From an uncultured Marinilabiliaceae bacterium (GTDB lineage: Bacteria; Bacteroidota; Bacteroidia; Bacteroidales; Marinilabiliaceae), in contig CALEUX010000015.1 of assembly GCA_937920475.1 (NCBI GenBank), forward strand, positions 1 through 64,000: 64,000 nucleotides of DNA, read 5' to 3'. Both the position numbers and the translations under genes were made by a program. Each line of letters starts with the position of its first letter. Within the stretch, counting starts at the first letter, position 1. Below, piece after piece: positions 45,556 through 55,109 of the stretch. The notes under the pieces are model-generated. The model was not told the DNA's origin and searched no databases. It saw only the letters and a program-made list of their open reading frames with translations.

Positions 45556-45792
45556 ATGTCAGACATTGCATCAAGAGTAAAAGCAATTATTGTAGACAAG
45601 TTGGGAGTTGACGAAACCGAAGTTACTCCAGAGGCTAGCTTCACCAACGATCTGGGTGCTGACTCTCTTGACACTGTTGAACTGATCATGGAGTTCGAAA
45701 AAGAATTCAACATTGCTATTCCCGACGATCAGGCTGAAAACATCGGCACCGTTGGTGACGCAATCGCTTACATCGAAGAGAACGCCAAGTAA
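45556..45792 (+). CDS. acpP: Acyl carrier protein
   Basis: A 78-residue acidic carrier protein that holds growing acyl chains on a phosphopantetheine arm during fatty-acid synthesis. The attachment serine lies in the canonical motif [18 protein letters not shown] (Ser at about residue 37), and helices I and III are as expected. It begins the acpP-fabF-rnc cluster, a widely conserved order, with fabF 30 bases downstream. Confidence 0.97.
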   Translation: MSDIASRVKAIIVDKLGVDETEVTPEASFTNDLGADSLDTVELIMEFEKEFNIAIPDDQAENIGTVGDAIAYIEENAK

Positions 45793-45822
45793 GACAGTAA
45801 GTTAAATTTCTGAAAAGTAATT

Positions 45823-47073
45823 ATGGAGTTAAAAAGAGTAGTAGTAACGGGATTAGGAACCATTTGCCCCATAGGCAAAACCATTGATGAGTATTGGACC
45901 AGCCTAGTAAATGGTGTAAGTGGTGCCGCACCGATCACTCGATTTGACACCACCAATTTCAAAACAAAATTTGCTTGCGAGGTAAAGGATTATAATCCTG
46001 TGGATTACTTCGATCGTAAAGAAGTAAAAAAACTTGACTTGTTTGCTCAGTTTGCCATGATAGCAGCTGAGCAGGCAATTCAGGATTCCGGATTAAGCCT
46101 TGAAAACGTTGACCCTGATGAGGCTGGCGTTATCTGGGGAGCCGGAATTGGCGGGATTATTACATTCCAGGAAGAAATTAAAGGATTTGTTGAAAATAAT
46201 GGGGTTCCCCGTTTCAGCCCGTTCTTTATACCCAAAATGATTTCCGACATTGCCGCCGGCCAGATTTCTATGAAATATGGATTTCGCGGACCAAATTACG
46301 GAACCGTTTCAGCCTGTGCTTCTTCAACCCATGCCATTGCCGATGCTTTTAACCTGATTCGTTTAGGTAAAGCAAAAGTGTTTATTACCGGCGGGTCAGA
46401 AGCAGCCATTAACGAGGCTGGAGTTGGAGGCTTTAATGCCCTTCAGGCTCTTTCTACCCGCAACGACGATCCCACAACGGCCTCCCGTCCGTTCGACAAA
46501 GATCGGGATGGTTTTGTTATGGGCGAAGGTGGCGGTGCGCTTATTCTAGAAGATTACGATTACGCTGTAAGCAGAGGTGCTAAAATTTATTGTGAAATAG
46601 TTGGTTCTGGCATGACTGCCGATGCCCATCACCTCACAGCGCCACACCCCGACGGACTGGGTGCTGCAAAAGTTATGGAAAACGCTTTGCGCGATGGAAA
46701 CATTGCGCTTGAAGAGGTTGACTATATTAACGTACACGGCACTTCAACGCCATTGGGCGATATTGCTGAGCCAAAAGCCATTCAAAAAGTTTTTGGCGAT
46801 CATGCTTACAAATTGAATATCAGCGCCACAAAATCAATGACTGGTCACTTGTTGGGTGCCGCTGGCGCTGTTGAAGCTATTGCTTCCATTCTCGCAATCA
46901 AGGACGGTATAGTGCCTCCTACAATCAACCTGTTCGAAATTGACCCTGAATTGGATAGTAAACTCAACTTTACTTTCCATAAAGCTCAAAAAAGAACAGT
47001 GAAGGTTGCATTGTCAAATACTTTTGGATTTGGTGGACACAACGCATCTGTTGTATTTAAAGCAATTGAGTAA
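45823..47073 (+). CDS. fabF: Beta-ketoacyl-ACP synthase II
   Basis: A 416-residue condensing enzyme that elongates acyl-ACP with malonyl-ACP. The thiolase-fold motifs are seen: ELKRVVVTGLGTICPIGKTI at the start, the catalytic Cys in GTVSACASSTHAI near residue 167, His in INVHGTSTPLGD near 305 and the second His in KSMTGHLLGAAGAVEA near 342, ending NTFGFGGHNASVVFK. Length is standard. It follows acpP by 30 bases and is followed by rnc within a few bases, so the three are surely cotranscribed. Confidence 0.97.
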   Translation: MELKRVVVTGLGTICPIGKTIDEYWTSLVNGVSGAAPITRFDTTNFKTKFACEVKDYNPVDYFDRKEVKKLDLFAQFAMIAAEQAIQDSGLSLENVDPDEAGVIWGAGIGGIITFQEEIKGFVENNGVPRFSPFFIPKMISDIAAGQISMKYGFRGPNYGTVSACASSTHAIADAFNLIRLGKAKVFITGGSEAAINEAGVGGFNALQALSTRNDDPTTASRPFDKDRDGFVMGEGGGALILEDYDYAVSRGAKIYCEIVGSGMTADAHHLTAPHPDGLGAAKVMENALRDGNIALEEVDYINVHGTSTPLGDIAEPKAIQKVFGDHAYKLNISATKSMTGHLLGAAGAVEAIASILAIKDGIVPPTINLFEIDPELDSKLNFTFHKAQKRTVKVALSNTFGFGGHNASVVFKAIE

Positions 47074-47101
47074 CACTGTGTTTAAACACATTCTGATATC
47101 T

Positions 47102-47827
47102 ATGAAACTTCTTCCTCACCCGGGGAAGAAGTTTTATAGTTTGGTAAAAAAGATAACAGGAGTTAAGCCAAAGAATATCTCCTACTATCATCTGGCTTTC
47201 CAACATAAATCCTTAATGCGAAAAGACCAGAGCGGACAACCTGTGAACAACGAGCGGCTTGAATTTTTAGGCGATGCCGTTTTGGGGTCGGTTGTAGCAC
47301 ACGAGCTTTTCAAACGATTTCCTCATCTCGACGAAGGTTCGCTTACCAAAATGCGATCGCGGATTGTTAACCGCAATAATATGAATCGAATCGCATTAAA
47401 AATGGGACTCGATAAGGTTATCAAAACCCAGCCCCTCAACGATATGGCTCAAACCCATATCCCCGGTGATGCCCTTGAAGCCTTAATTGGGGCCATTTAC
47501 ATGGATCTGGGGCACGAAAAAGCCACAACATTTATTTATCGTAAAATATTATCAGAACAAACCGACTTCTCTGTAATAGCAGAGAATGATACCAATTATA
47601 AATCCCTGCTCATTGAATGGGGACAAAAGAATCGGTGCTCGGTTCATTTTGTAACCGAAGAATACCCCGACCAGTTACCTGGAGGTTTGGGTTTTATTGC
47701 GCGTGCACTCATTAACCATCAGATAATGGGAGAAGGTAAAGGCGCTTCGAAAAAAGAAGCCCAGCAAAATGCAGCCTGCCAGGCTCTGGATAATGTGGCT
47801 AAATTTCAGGGGATATCTTTCAATTAA
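47102..47827 (+). CDS. rnc: Ribonuclease III
   Basis: A 241-residue double-strand-specific endoribonuclease that processes rRNA precursors and other duplex RNAs. The signature NERLEFLGDAVLG with its metal-binding acids is near residue 55, the second metal motif GDALEALIGAIYMD near 122, and the C-terminal double-stranded-RNA-binding domain runs from about 160 (TNYKSLLIEWGQKNRC to GEGKGASKKEAQQNAACQAL). The ORF track begins inside fabF at 47006; ATG 47102 is taken, but a GTG at 47078, five bases after the fabF stop, would add VFKHILIS and is equally possible. Third gene of the acpP-fabF-rnc operon. Confidence 0.95.
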   Translation: MKLLPHPGKKFYSLVKKITGVKPKNISYYHLAFQHKSLMRKDQSGQPVNNERLEFLGDAVLGSVVAHELFKRFPHLDEGSLTKMRSRIVNRNNMNRIALKMGLDKVIKTQPLNDMAQTHIPGDALEALIGAIYMDLGHEKATTFIYRKILSEQTDFSVIAENDTNYKSLLIEWGQKNRCSVHFVTEEYPDQLPGGLGFIARALINHQIMGEGKGASKKEAQQNAACQALDNVAKFQGISFN

Positions 47828-48045
47828 AAATTGACTTAGCACAGGCTTTAACGCTGATTTTTAGGGTCATTTCATACTCTACATCAACCATAATCACCCA
47901 ATCCATCTATAAATTTTAATAATTCGAAATGATTGTTGGCAATTTTTAAATGTTAAACAAATTAAAACTGCTGATAATCAATAGAATCGAGTTAATTAAT
48001 GTTAAATAGAGTGTTTATTATTGCCAAGCAATTATTTTTGCATTT

Positions 48046-49644
48046 ATGAGCAGAAGGTTTATTCAGATTTTAATAGTTGTAATATCCATAACACTGGTAG
48101 GATTAATCTATATCCAAACCATGTGGATTCATAATGCAACGCGTATAAAAGAAGAACACTTTGATCAAATGGTTCGGCAAGCCATTGATCAGGTTGTGAC
48201 ACGCCTTGAAATGAATGAAACTTCCATGTTGGGTGCCCAACTGGATTTGAATCCGTTTATCAATCTTCCCCCTCAATTACAAAAAGAAAATAAATACTTT
48301 TCGGGTAAGCAAACGCCATCTGAAACCAACCTTCTACAATACGATATATCGGTTGATTTTTCCATTCAAGGGGCACACATGAGTACCCGCCTGTCGACTT
48401 ACCAGAGTGATACTCTTGTTTTTAGCTACCAGGAGCGTACGCCAATGGTTTTTAACCCTCAGGATAATGTAGATCCGCTTTCGCATGCACTTAACAACAT
48501 GCAGAAACAACTACGGAATAAATTGGGTGAACAGGGTGGGCGTATTATGAAAGATATACTGATTAGCGACAAGCCTATACAAGAACGTGTCAATCGTGAC
48601 ATGCTGGATGTATCACTTTTGCAAGCATTTGAAGACCGAGGTATCAAGCTCCCCTTCGAGTTCGGAGTTTATGATTCGCGTGGGATTTTAGTAACCTCCA
48701 CCACTTCGTTTAAGAAGGATGATGCCTCCACCGCTTACCAAAAGCAACTTTTTCCCAACGATGTGCATCCAAAAGCCAACCACATATTGGTTTATTTCCC
48801 TAAAAGACCTAACTTTATCATGGAGTCGATGGGGATGGTGCTGCCCACTGTGGTGTTTACGCTGGTGATGATTTTGTCGTCGATATTAACACTGGTTATT
48901 ATTGTTCGGCAAAAGAAACTTGATGAAATTAAAAACGATTTCATCAATAACATGACCCACGAGTTTAAAACACCCATATCAACCATTTCGCTGGCATCGC
49001 AAATGCTAAAGGATTCAACGGTATCCAAAACACCATCTACTTTGCAGCATATATCAGGTGTAATACAGGACGAAAGTAAAAGACTTAGTTTTCAGGTTGA
49101 AAAAGTGCTACAAATGGCTATCTTTGACAAGGGAAAAGCCAGCCTGAAAACCAAGGAGCTTGACATTAACGAATTGGTGCATGGCGTTGTTAACAGTTTC
49201 CGGATAAAAGTGGAAACCAAAAACGGAAAAATTATTGAGAAATTAGAAGCAAAAAATGCAATTGCGCATGTTGATGAGGTGCATTTTACAAATGTTATTT
49301 TTAACTTGCTTGATAATGCATTGAAATATCGCCGGGGCACTCCAATTTTCCACATTAAAACCTGGAACCGCGGCTCAGGATTGGTCATTACAGTTCAGGA
49401 CAATGGTCTTGGCATATCAAAAGATAACCTGAAACGGATTTTTGAGAAGTTTTACCGGGTGCCCACCGGAAATATTCACAATGTAAAGGGATTTGGACTT
49501 GGCTTGGCTTATGTGAAAAAAATAGTTGAAGATCATAGTGGCACCATAAAAGTAGAAAGCGAACTGAATGTTGGAACTAAATTCGAAATATTTATACCCC
49601 TTAAAAGCAACAAGGAATGGAAAAAGAATATAAGATTCTCCTGA
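48046..49644 (+). CDS. Sensor histidine kinase (RprX-like)
   Basis: A 532-residue membrane sensor kinase. Helix 1 (FIQILIVVISITLVGLIYIQ) and helix 2 (about 265-288, VVFTLVMILSSILTLVIIV) frame a periplasmic sensor of roughly 240 residues with no known domain. The cytoplasmic part has the H-box DFINNMTHEFKTPISTISLA (phosphorylated His), the N-box NVIFNLLDNALKYR, and the G boxes VQDNGLGIS and GFGLGLAYVKKI. It should phosphorylate the response regulator encoded next, whose start lies 28 bases inside this gene. A TATTTTTG -7-like element occurs only six bases before the ATG, so the start of transcription is unclear. Confidence 0.92.
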   Translation: MSRRFIQILIVVISITLVGLIYIQTMWIHNATRIKEEHFDQMVRQAIDQVVTRLEMNETSMLGAQLDLNPFINLPPQLQKENKYFSGKQTPSETNLLQYDISVDFSIQGAHMSTRLSTYQSDTLVFSYQERTPMVFNPQDNVDPLSHALNNMQKQLRNKLGEQGGRIMKDILISDKPIQERVNRDMLDVSLLQAFEDRGIKLPFEFGVYDSRGILVTSTTSFKKDDASTAYQKQLFPNDVHPKANHILVYFPKRPNFIMESMGMVLPTVVFTLVMILSSILTLVIIVRQKKLDEIKNDFINNMTHEFKTPISTISLASQMLKDSTVSKTPSTLQHISGVIQDESKRLSFQVEKVLQMAIFDKGKASLKTKELDINELVHGVVNSFRIKVETKNGKIIEKLEAKNAIAHVDEVHFTNVIFNLLDNALKYRRGTPIFHIKTWNRGSGLVITVQDNGLGISKDNLKRIFEKFYRVPTGNIHNVKGFGLGLAYVKKIVEDHSGTIKVESELNVGTKFEIFIPLKSNKEWKKNIRFS

Positions 49645-50300
49645 CCGAAGACGATGAAAACCTGGGCATGTTGCTCAGAGAATATCTGGTGGCCAAAGGT
49701 TATGAAACCGACTTAATGCCCGACGGAGAAGCGGGTTATGAGGCCTTTATGAGCAAGAAATACGACGTCTGCATCTTTGATGTGATGATGCCCAAGAAAG
49801 ACGGGTTTACCCTTGCAAAAGAGATTAGAATGGTGAACACCGAAGTGCCCATCATTTTCCTCACTGCAAAATCGATGAAGGAAGATATCTTTCAGGGATT
49901 TAAAATTGGTGCCGATGACTATCTCACCAAACCCTTCAGTATGGAAGAGTTATTGTTCCGCATAGAAGCCATCCTGAGGCGTACCAAAGGAACACTAGCC
50001 AGTCAGGATATTTTCCAGATTGGAAAATATAAGTTCGACACACAGAAACAGCAACTCTCTGAAGGCGATCAGGTGGTTAAGCTTACCACTAAGGAATCGG
50101 AACTTCTGAAGCTTTTGTGCAACAATGCCAACAAAGTACTGGAGCGTAACTTTGCCTTAAAAACCATTTGGGTTGACGATAATTACTTTAATGCCCGCAG
50201 TATGGATGTTTATATCACTAAACTGCGCAAACATCTTAAAGACGATGCATCGGTTGAAATCCTTAACGTTCACGGTAAGGGTTATAAGCTGGTGATGTAA
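49617..50300 (+). CDS. OmpR-family response regulator (RprY-like)
   Basis: A 227-residue transcription regulator. The receiver domain (1-120) has the acidic pair TEDDEN, the phosphoacceptor Asp in CIFDVMMPKKDGF, Thr in PIIFLTAKS and Lys in DDYLTKPFS. The C-terminal winged-helix DNA-binding domain (about 130-227) contains KLTTKESELLKLLCNN and SMDVYITKLRKHLKDD, ending in VHGKGYKLV. Its start overlaps the kinase gene by 28 bases, so translation is coupled. Kinase plus regulator resemble the RprX/RprY pair of Bacteroides; the signal and target genes are not known here. Confidence 0.93.
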   Translation: MEKEYKILLTEDDENLGMLLREYLVAKGYETDLMPDGEAGYEAFMSKKYDVCIFDVMMPKKDGFTLAKEIRMVNTEVPIIFLTAKSMKEDIFQGFKIGADDYLTKPFSMEELLFRIEAILRRTKGTLASQDIFQIGKYKFDTQKQQLSEGDQVVKLTTKESELLKLLCNNANKVLERNFALKTIWVDDNYFNARSMDVYITKLRKHLKDDASVEILNVHGKGYKLVM

Positions 50301-50404
50301 TTAGTTTTTCCTGTCAGAAAGGAACAAGGTAGATTTTTTGCGTGCCTGAACATGCTTTTAGTATAAGCGCTGACTATTGATTTGCGATAAACTCATAAAA
50401 TAAG

Positions 50405-50443
50405 GAAAAGGGGCTTCATTCATAATGACAGTCCCTTTTTTTA
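50405..50443. terminator. Bidirectional terminator between response regulator and lepA
   Basis: AAAAGGGGCTTCATT-CATA-ATGACAGTCCCTTTTTTT forms an imperfect stem with GGG/CCC and ATT/AT pairing, A-run on one side and T-run on the other. It lies between converging genes and can serve both. Confidence 0.65.
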
Positions 50444-50467
50444 TGATTGAATGGGTAATTTCTCTGA

Positions 50468-52255
50468 TTAATCCAACTTTAGCACAGCGAGGAAAGCTTT
50501 TTGTGGGACTTCAACATTACCAACCTGTTTCATTCGTTTTTTACCTTTTTTCTGCTTCTCAAGCAGTTTGCGTTTACGGGTAATATCGCCACCGTAACAT
50601 TTGGCGGTAACATCCTTCCGAAGTGCTTTAACTGTTTCGCGTGAAATAATTTTAGCTCCAATGGCAGCCTGAATAGCCACATCGAACTGCTGACGTGGTA
50701 TCAACTCTTTTAGTTTCTCGCACATGCGCTTACCAAGATTATAGGCATTGTCAACATGCGTGAGGGTTGAAAGAGCGTCAACACTTTCGCTGTTGAGCAA
50801 TACATCGAGCTTTATCAGTTTAGAAGGACGAAATCCGGTGGTATGATAGTCAAAAGAAGCATATCCTTTAGAAATGCTCTTCAACTTATCGTAAAAATCG
50901 AATACAATTTCGGCCAAAGGCATGTCAAACTCCAGTTCCACCCTATCGGTGGTAAGATAGTGCTGCCTGATTAATTCTCCTCTTTTCCCCAGGCAAAGCG
51001 TCATAATATTTCCAATATAGTCGGATTTGGTAATAACCTGAGCCCGAATGTAAGGCTCCTCAACGTAATCGAGAACTGCGGCATCGGGTAACCCGGATGG
51101 ATTATTTACCTCAATTTTTTCGCCCTTTTTGGTATAAGCCCAGTATGGAACGTTAGGCACGGTGGTAATAACATCCATATCGAACTCGCGGTCGAGTCGT
51201 TCCTGGATAATTTCCATGTGCAAAAGACCCAAAAAACCGCATCGGAAACCAAAACCAAGGGCTGCCGATGATTCCGGCAAAAAGGTTAATGACGCATCGT
51301 TGAGCTGCAATTTTTCGATTGATGCCCGTAAGTCCTCATAATCCTCAGCATCGATTGGATAAACACCGGCAAACACCATGGGTTTTACCTCTTCGAAACC
51401 GGCAATTGCATTACTGCAAGGACGCTTGACGTGTGTAATAGTATCGCCAACCTTCACCTCCTTACTCGATTTAATTCCTGATATGATATATCCAACATCT
51501 CCGGTTTTAACCACCTCACGTGGAATTAAACCCAAACCTAGAATACCAACCTCATCGGCATAGTATTCATGCTCGGTGTTTACAAACTTTACCTGTTCGC
51601 CCTTCCTGATTTCGCCATTAACCACCTTGAAATAGGCAATAATGCCGCGAAAGGAATTAAAAACTGAATCAAAAATAAGAGCTTGAAGCGGTGCTTCAGC
51701 ACTGCCCGACGGCGGCGAAACCCGATCTACAATGGCTGCCAGAATTTCTTCAACGCCCATACCGGTTTTTCCACTGGCATGAATAATGTCACTCCGTTCG
51801 CATCCAATAAGGTCAAGAATCTGGTCTTCAACTTCCTCGGGCATGGCACTTGGCATATCCATTTTATTCAGAACAGGTATGATGGCCAAATCGTGATCAA
51901 CAGCCTGGTACAAATTACTAATGGTTTGAGCCTGAATACCCTGAGTAGCATCCACAATGAGCAAAGCACCTTCGCAGGCAGCAATGGAACGCGATACTTC
52001 GTACGAAAAATCCACGTGGCCGGGGGTGTCAATAAGGTTTAAAGTATAGTTCTGCCCTTCGTAGCTGTATTGCATCTGAATGGCCTTGCTTTTGATGGTA
52101 ATACCTCGCTCGCGCTCCAAATCCATGCTATCGAGCACCTGATTTTGAAGGTCTTTTTCCGACACCGTTTTGGTAAATTCAAGCAAACGGTCGGCCAGGG
52201 TACTCTTACCGTGGTCAATATGAGCAATAATACAGAAATTACGAATATTCTTCAT
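50468..52255 (-). CDS. lepA: Elongation factor 4 (ribosomal back-translocase)
   Basis: A 595-residue translational GTPase. G motifs are in order: G1 [15 protein letters not shown] at residue 9, the switch region with [10 protein letters not shown]3 [16 protein letters not shown]4 [11 protein letters not shown], then domain II, the EF-G-like domain III/V, and the LepA-specific C-terminal domain ending in [20 protein letters not shown]. Length equals the family norm. It binds the ribosome and acts on stalled or mistranslocated complexes. It is transcribed alone and converges on the two-component pair. Confidence 0.97.
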   Translation of the reverse strand: MKNIRNFCIIAHIDHGKSTLADRLLEFTKTVSEKDLQNQVLDSMDLERERGITIKSKAIQMQYSYEGQNYTLNLIDTPGHVDFSYEVSRSIAACEGALLIVDATQGIQAQTISNLYQAVDHDLAIIPVLNKMDMPSAMPEEVEDQILDLIGCERSDIIHASGKTGMGVEEILAAIVDRVSPPSGSAEAPLQALIFDSVFNSFRGIIAYFKVVNGEIRKGEQVKFVNTEHEYYADEVGILGLGLIPREVVKTGDVGYIISGIKSSKEVKVGDTITHVKRPCSNAIAGFEEVKPMVFAGVYPIDAEDYEDLRASIEKLQLNDASLTFLPESSAALGFGFRCGFLGLLHMEIIQERLDREFDMDVITTVPNVPYWAYTKKGEKIEVNNPSGLPDAAVLDYVEEPYIRAQVITKSDYIGNIMTLCLGKRGELIRQHYLTTDRVELEFDMPLAEIVFDFYDKLKSISKGYASFDYHTTGFRPSKLIKLDVLLNSESVDALSTLTHVDNAYNLGKRMCEKLKELIPRQQFDVAIQAAIGAKIISRETVKALRKDVTAKCYGGDITRKRKLLEKQKKGKKRMKQVGNVEVPQKAFLAVLKLD

Positions 52256-52465
52256 GTAAAAATGGTTTCAGCCTCTATACAAACCTATTGAATAACAACC
52301 CAAAACAAATCTGGTTCGGGCAGTTATTTTGTGGTGCAAATATATCGAATTCCTGTTAATTTTCTTAATGATTACGTTTAGCAGAGACACCTATTTTTAC
52401 ATAATGGTAAGGGCTGTATTTTTGCAAATAAAACCCTTACCTAAAACCATCTGGATTAAACCACA

Positions 52466-54418
52466 TTATTCATTAACAACCAACTGTTTATTTAGCGTTT
52501 CAGCTGTTTTAATCAAGCGTATCATTTCAGCTTTAAAACCATCTTCATCTTTACCCCGGGCGTTTCTGGCCATTTCCTGAACAAACGAATAAGATAAATC
52601 TCCTTTAAATTCCGAGTTTCGCAACAACATTCCAAAACCTGCAACCGATGCAGCAAATCTGAAATTATCGGTGGCTTCATTAAAGGTCTTAACCTTACCA
52701 TTAACAGGAGTTTCTATTAAAGAACTCTGTTCGCCATCGGGTTGTTTATATCTGAGTTTAAGAGTTAGCCACTCATCAGATGCCGACGCATTTGACTGAA
52801 TTGGTTTTTGATATTTCAATGGGTCAATTTGCTTAACCCAGGTTGCAGCATCAGAAGCACCCACCGGAATAATTTCGTATAAAGCAGTAACCGTATGTCC
52901 AGCACCAATTTCCCCGGCATCTTTCTTATCATTATTAAAATCTTCGGCATTCAACATTCTGTTTTCATAACCTATTAACCTGTATGCCAAAACCTTTGAT
53001 GGATTGAATTCAATTTGAAACTTCACATCTTTAGCTATGGTAAACAACGTACCTCCAAACTCCTGAACAAGTGTTTTTTGAGCCTCCTGAAGATTATCAA
53101 TATAAGCGTAATTGCCATTTCCTTTATTGGCAATCAACTCCAGACGGTCGTCCTTGTAATTACCCATTCCAAACCCGAGTACGGTAATAAAAATGCCCTT
53201 GTCGCGCTTGTCGGTTACCAAACGCTCCATCTCGGCATTGGAACTAACGCCCACATTGAAATCGCCATCGGTGGCCAAAATAATACGGTTGTTGCCACCC
53301 TTAATAAAACTCTCTTCAGCTTTTTGATAGGCTAATTTTAGCCCGGCTCCACCGGCAGTTGAACCGCCTGCCTGTAAACGGTTAAGTGCATCGAGTATGG
53401 TCTGCTTCTGATTGCCCGGGGTTGGCTCTAAAACACAACCCGAAGCACCGGCATACACCACAATAGAAACCTTATCCTGCGGACGCAATTCTTCCACCAG
53501 TAAATGAAAGGCCGATTTTAATAAAGGTAATCGGTTAGCAGGACTCATGGATCCTGATACATCAATTAAAAAAACAAGATTGGATGGCGGTAAATTGTCT
53601 TTAGGAATATCTCTGCCCTTCAATCCTATTTTCATTAAATAATGTTCCTTGTTCCAGGGACAAGCCGCCATTTCGTGGTGAACTGCAAAAGGATGATTAT
53701 TTGTAGGGCCATTATATTCGTAATTAAAGTAGTTAATCATCTCTTCAATACGCACGGCATCAACCGGGGGCAGTTGCCCTGAATTTAAAAAACGGCGTAC
53801 GTTCGAATAAGCAGCCCGGTCAACATCCACCGAAAAAGTTGACAAGGGGTCTTTGGCAACCTCTTTATATCCATTTTCGTGAATGGTGGCATAGTTCTCA
53901 GTGTTGTAGTCCATATCGGCAACAATAAAAAGATTAACAGGATAACTGGTCATCTCGTTGCTAACCTTTTGCTTGGATTGTCCGCGTACTCTAATGCCCG
54001 GAGCAACATGCTGAGTGGCATAGCCTGTTACTACAACAACCTCCTCTAAATTAACAGCATCATTCTCTAAAACAACATCAATACGGGTGCTGCTTTTTAT
54101 CTCAACAGTCTGTGGAGCCATGCCAATAAAGCTAAATACCAAAAATTTATCGGTCGGCTTTACCTCAATTTTATAATAGCCATTGATGTTGGTGATAACC
54201 CCGCGGTTAGTGCCTTTAACAACCACAGTGACACCTGCAATGGGTTGTTTGACGCTATCTGTAACCACACCTTTAATAAATCTATCAGTGGTCAGTGTAA
54301 ACGCAAGGGTAGTAAATAATAGAGTCAGGCTGAAAAAAACAACCATGATTTTAAATGAATCCTGGATAGATAAAAAATCTACCAAATTCTGTTTGATGTT
54401 AAAAGTTATTCGTTCCAT
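52466..54418 (-). CDS. vWA-domain protein with CarboxypepD/plug-like N-terminus (YfbK type)
   Basis: A 650-residue secreted or membrane-anchored protein. A hydrophobic segment at about 25-45 is followed by a CarboxypepD_reg-like domain (IKGVVTDSVKQPIAGVTVVV, NINGYYKIEV) and by LEEVVVVTGYATQ plus GIRVRGQSK, which look like the start of a TonB-receptor plug. Then come an N-terminal YfbK-type region (DPLSTFSVDVDRAAYSNVRR), a von Willebrand A domain with the MIDAS motif FLIDVSGSMS near residue 284 and ATDGDFNVG near 383, and a DUF3520-like C-terminus. It probably binds another envelope protein through a metal. It diverges from an ECF sigma factor operon that encodes a second protein with the same CarboxypepD module. 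Confidence 0.88.
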   Translation of the reverse strand: MERITFNIKQNLVDFLSIQDSFKIMVVFFSLTLLFTTLAFTLTTDRFIKGVVTDSVKQPIAGVTVVVKGTNRGVITNINGYYKIEVKPTDKFLVFSFIGMAPQTVEIKSSTRIDVVLENDAVNLEEVVVVTGYATQHVAPGIRVRGQSKQKVSNEMTSYPVNLFIVADMDYNTENYATIHENGYKEVAKDPLSTFSVDVDRAAYSNVRRFLNSGQLPPVDAVRIEEMINYFNYEYNGPTNNHPFAVHHEMAACPWNKEHYLMKIGLKGRDIPKDNLPPSNLVFLIDVSGSMSPANRLPLLKSAFHLLVEELRPQDKVSIVVYAGASGCVLEPTPGNQKQTILDALNRLQAGGSTAGGAGLKLAYQKAEESFIKGGNNRIILATDGDFNVGVSSNAEMERLVTDKRDKGIFITVLGFGMGNYKDDRLELIANKGNGNYAYIDNLQEAQKTLVQEFGGTLFTIAKDVKFQIEFNPSKVLAYRLIGYENRMLNAEDFNNDKKDAGEIGAGHTVTALYEIIPVGASDAATWVKQIDPLKYQKPIQSNASASDEWLTLKLRYKQPDGEQSSLIETPVNGKVKTFNEATDNFRFAASVAGFGMLLRNSEFKGDLSYSFVQEMARNARGKDEDGFKAEMIRLIKTAETLNKQLVVNE

Positions 54419-54521
54419 ATTTCGCAGTTTTAATTGTTATTTCCCAAAGGATGCAACGAAGGATTAAATTCCATAAAAGAATTTCAATTATCTTTAAAGC
54501 TCAATAGAAACTAAGCCATTA

Positions 54522-55109
54522 ATGCCATTGCGTTTATTACCCCGAAAACCACTTTCTGATGATGAACTTCTGGAGAAATTCAGGAAGGATGGTGATATGG
54601 ATTGGCTTGGGCAATTGTACAAGCGGTACATGCATTTGGTATATGGCGTGGCGCTAAAATATTTGAAAGACCGCGACCGGGCGCAGGATTGTGTCATGGA
54701 AATATTTGAGAAACTGGTAAAAGAATTACCTGGTAAAGAAATTAGCAGCTTTAAACCCTGGTTACACGTTGTTACCAAGAATTATTGCCTGATGGCGCTG
54801 CGCCACGATAAATCAGTTCAAAACCGTGAAGCCGTGTATAAAAATAATCAGGTTTTATTTGTGGAAAATGATTACGACTGGCATCCTTTTGATAGTAACG
54901 GGCACGATGATTTGGAGGCGAAGCTGAAAGGTTGCCTAGAAAAATTAAAAGCTCAACAAAAATCATGTATTGAACAATTCTACCTTGAAAAAAGATGTTA
55001 TAAAGAAATTAGCGAATCACTAAATTTAGATATAAAAAAAGTGAAAAGCTTTATTCAGAACGGAAAGCGCAATTTAAAAATATGCCTTGAAGCAACATAT
55101 GAAGGATAA
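54522..55109 (+). CDS. ECF-type RNA polymerase sigma factor
   Basis: A 195-residue sigma-70 family factor of the extracytoplasmic-function group. Region 2 is visible at about 20-90 (WLGQLYKRYMHLVYGVALKY and CVMEIFEKLVKEL, then PWLHVVTKNYCLMALR), and region 4 at about 130-190 (CLEKLKAQQKSCIEQFYLEK, YKEISESLNLDIKKVKSFIQ), a helix-turn-helix. It should redirect polymerase to a small regulon. Its end overlaps the next gene by 11 bases or more, so the two are translationally coupled, which suggests that the next product is its regulator. The vWA gene is divergent, 103 bases away, and a likely target. Confidence 0.9.
   Translation: MPLRLLPRKPLSDDELLEKFRKDGDMDWLGQLYKRYMHLVYGVALKYLKDRDRAQDCVMEIFEKLVKELPGKEISSFKPWLHVVTKNYCLMALRHDKSVQNREAVYKNNQVLFVENDYDWHPFDSNGHDDLEAKLKGCLEKLKAQQKSCIEQFYLEKRCYKEISESLNLDIKKVKSFIQNGKRNLKICLEATYEG

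Noticed and set aside
48033-48040. TATTTTTG -7-like element before the histidine kinase gene
   Set aside because: It would give an essentially leaderless transcript and has no -33 partner at the right spacing; AT-rich chance match is likely.
51683-52042. 119-residue plus-strand ORF inside lepA
   Set aside because: Antisense shadow; no independent motif or promoter.
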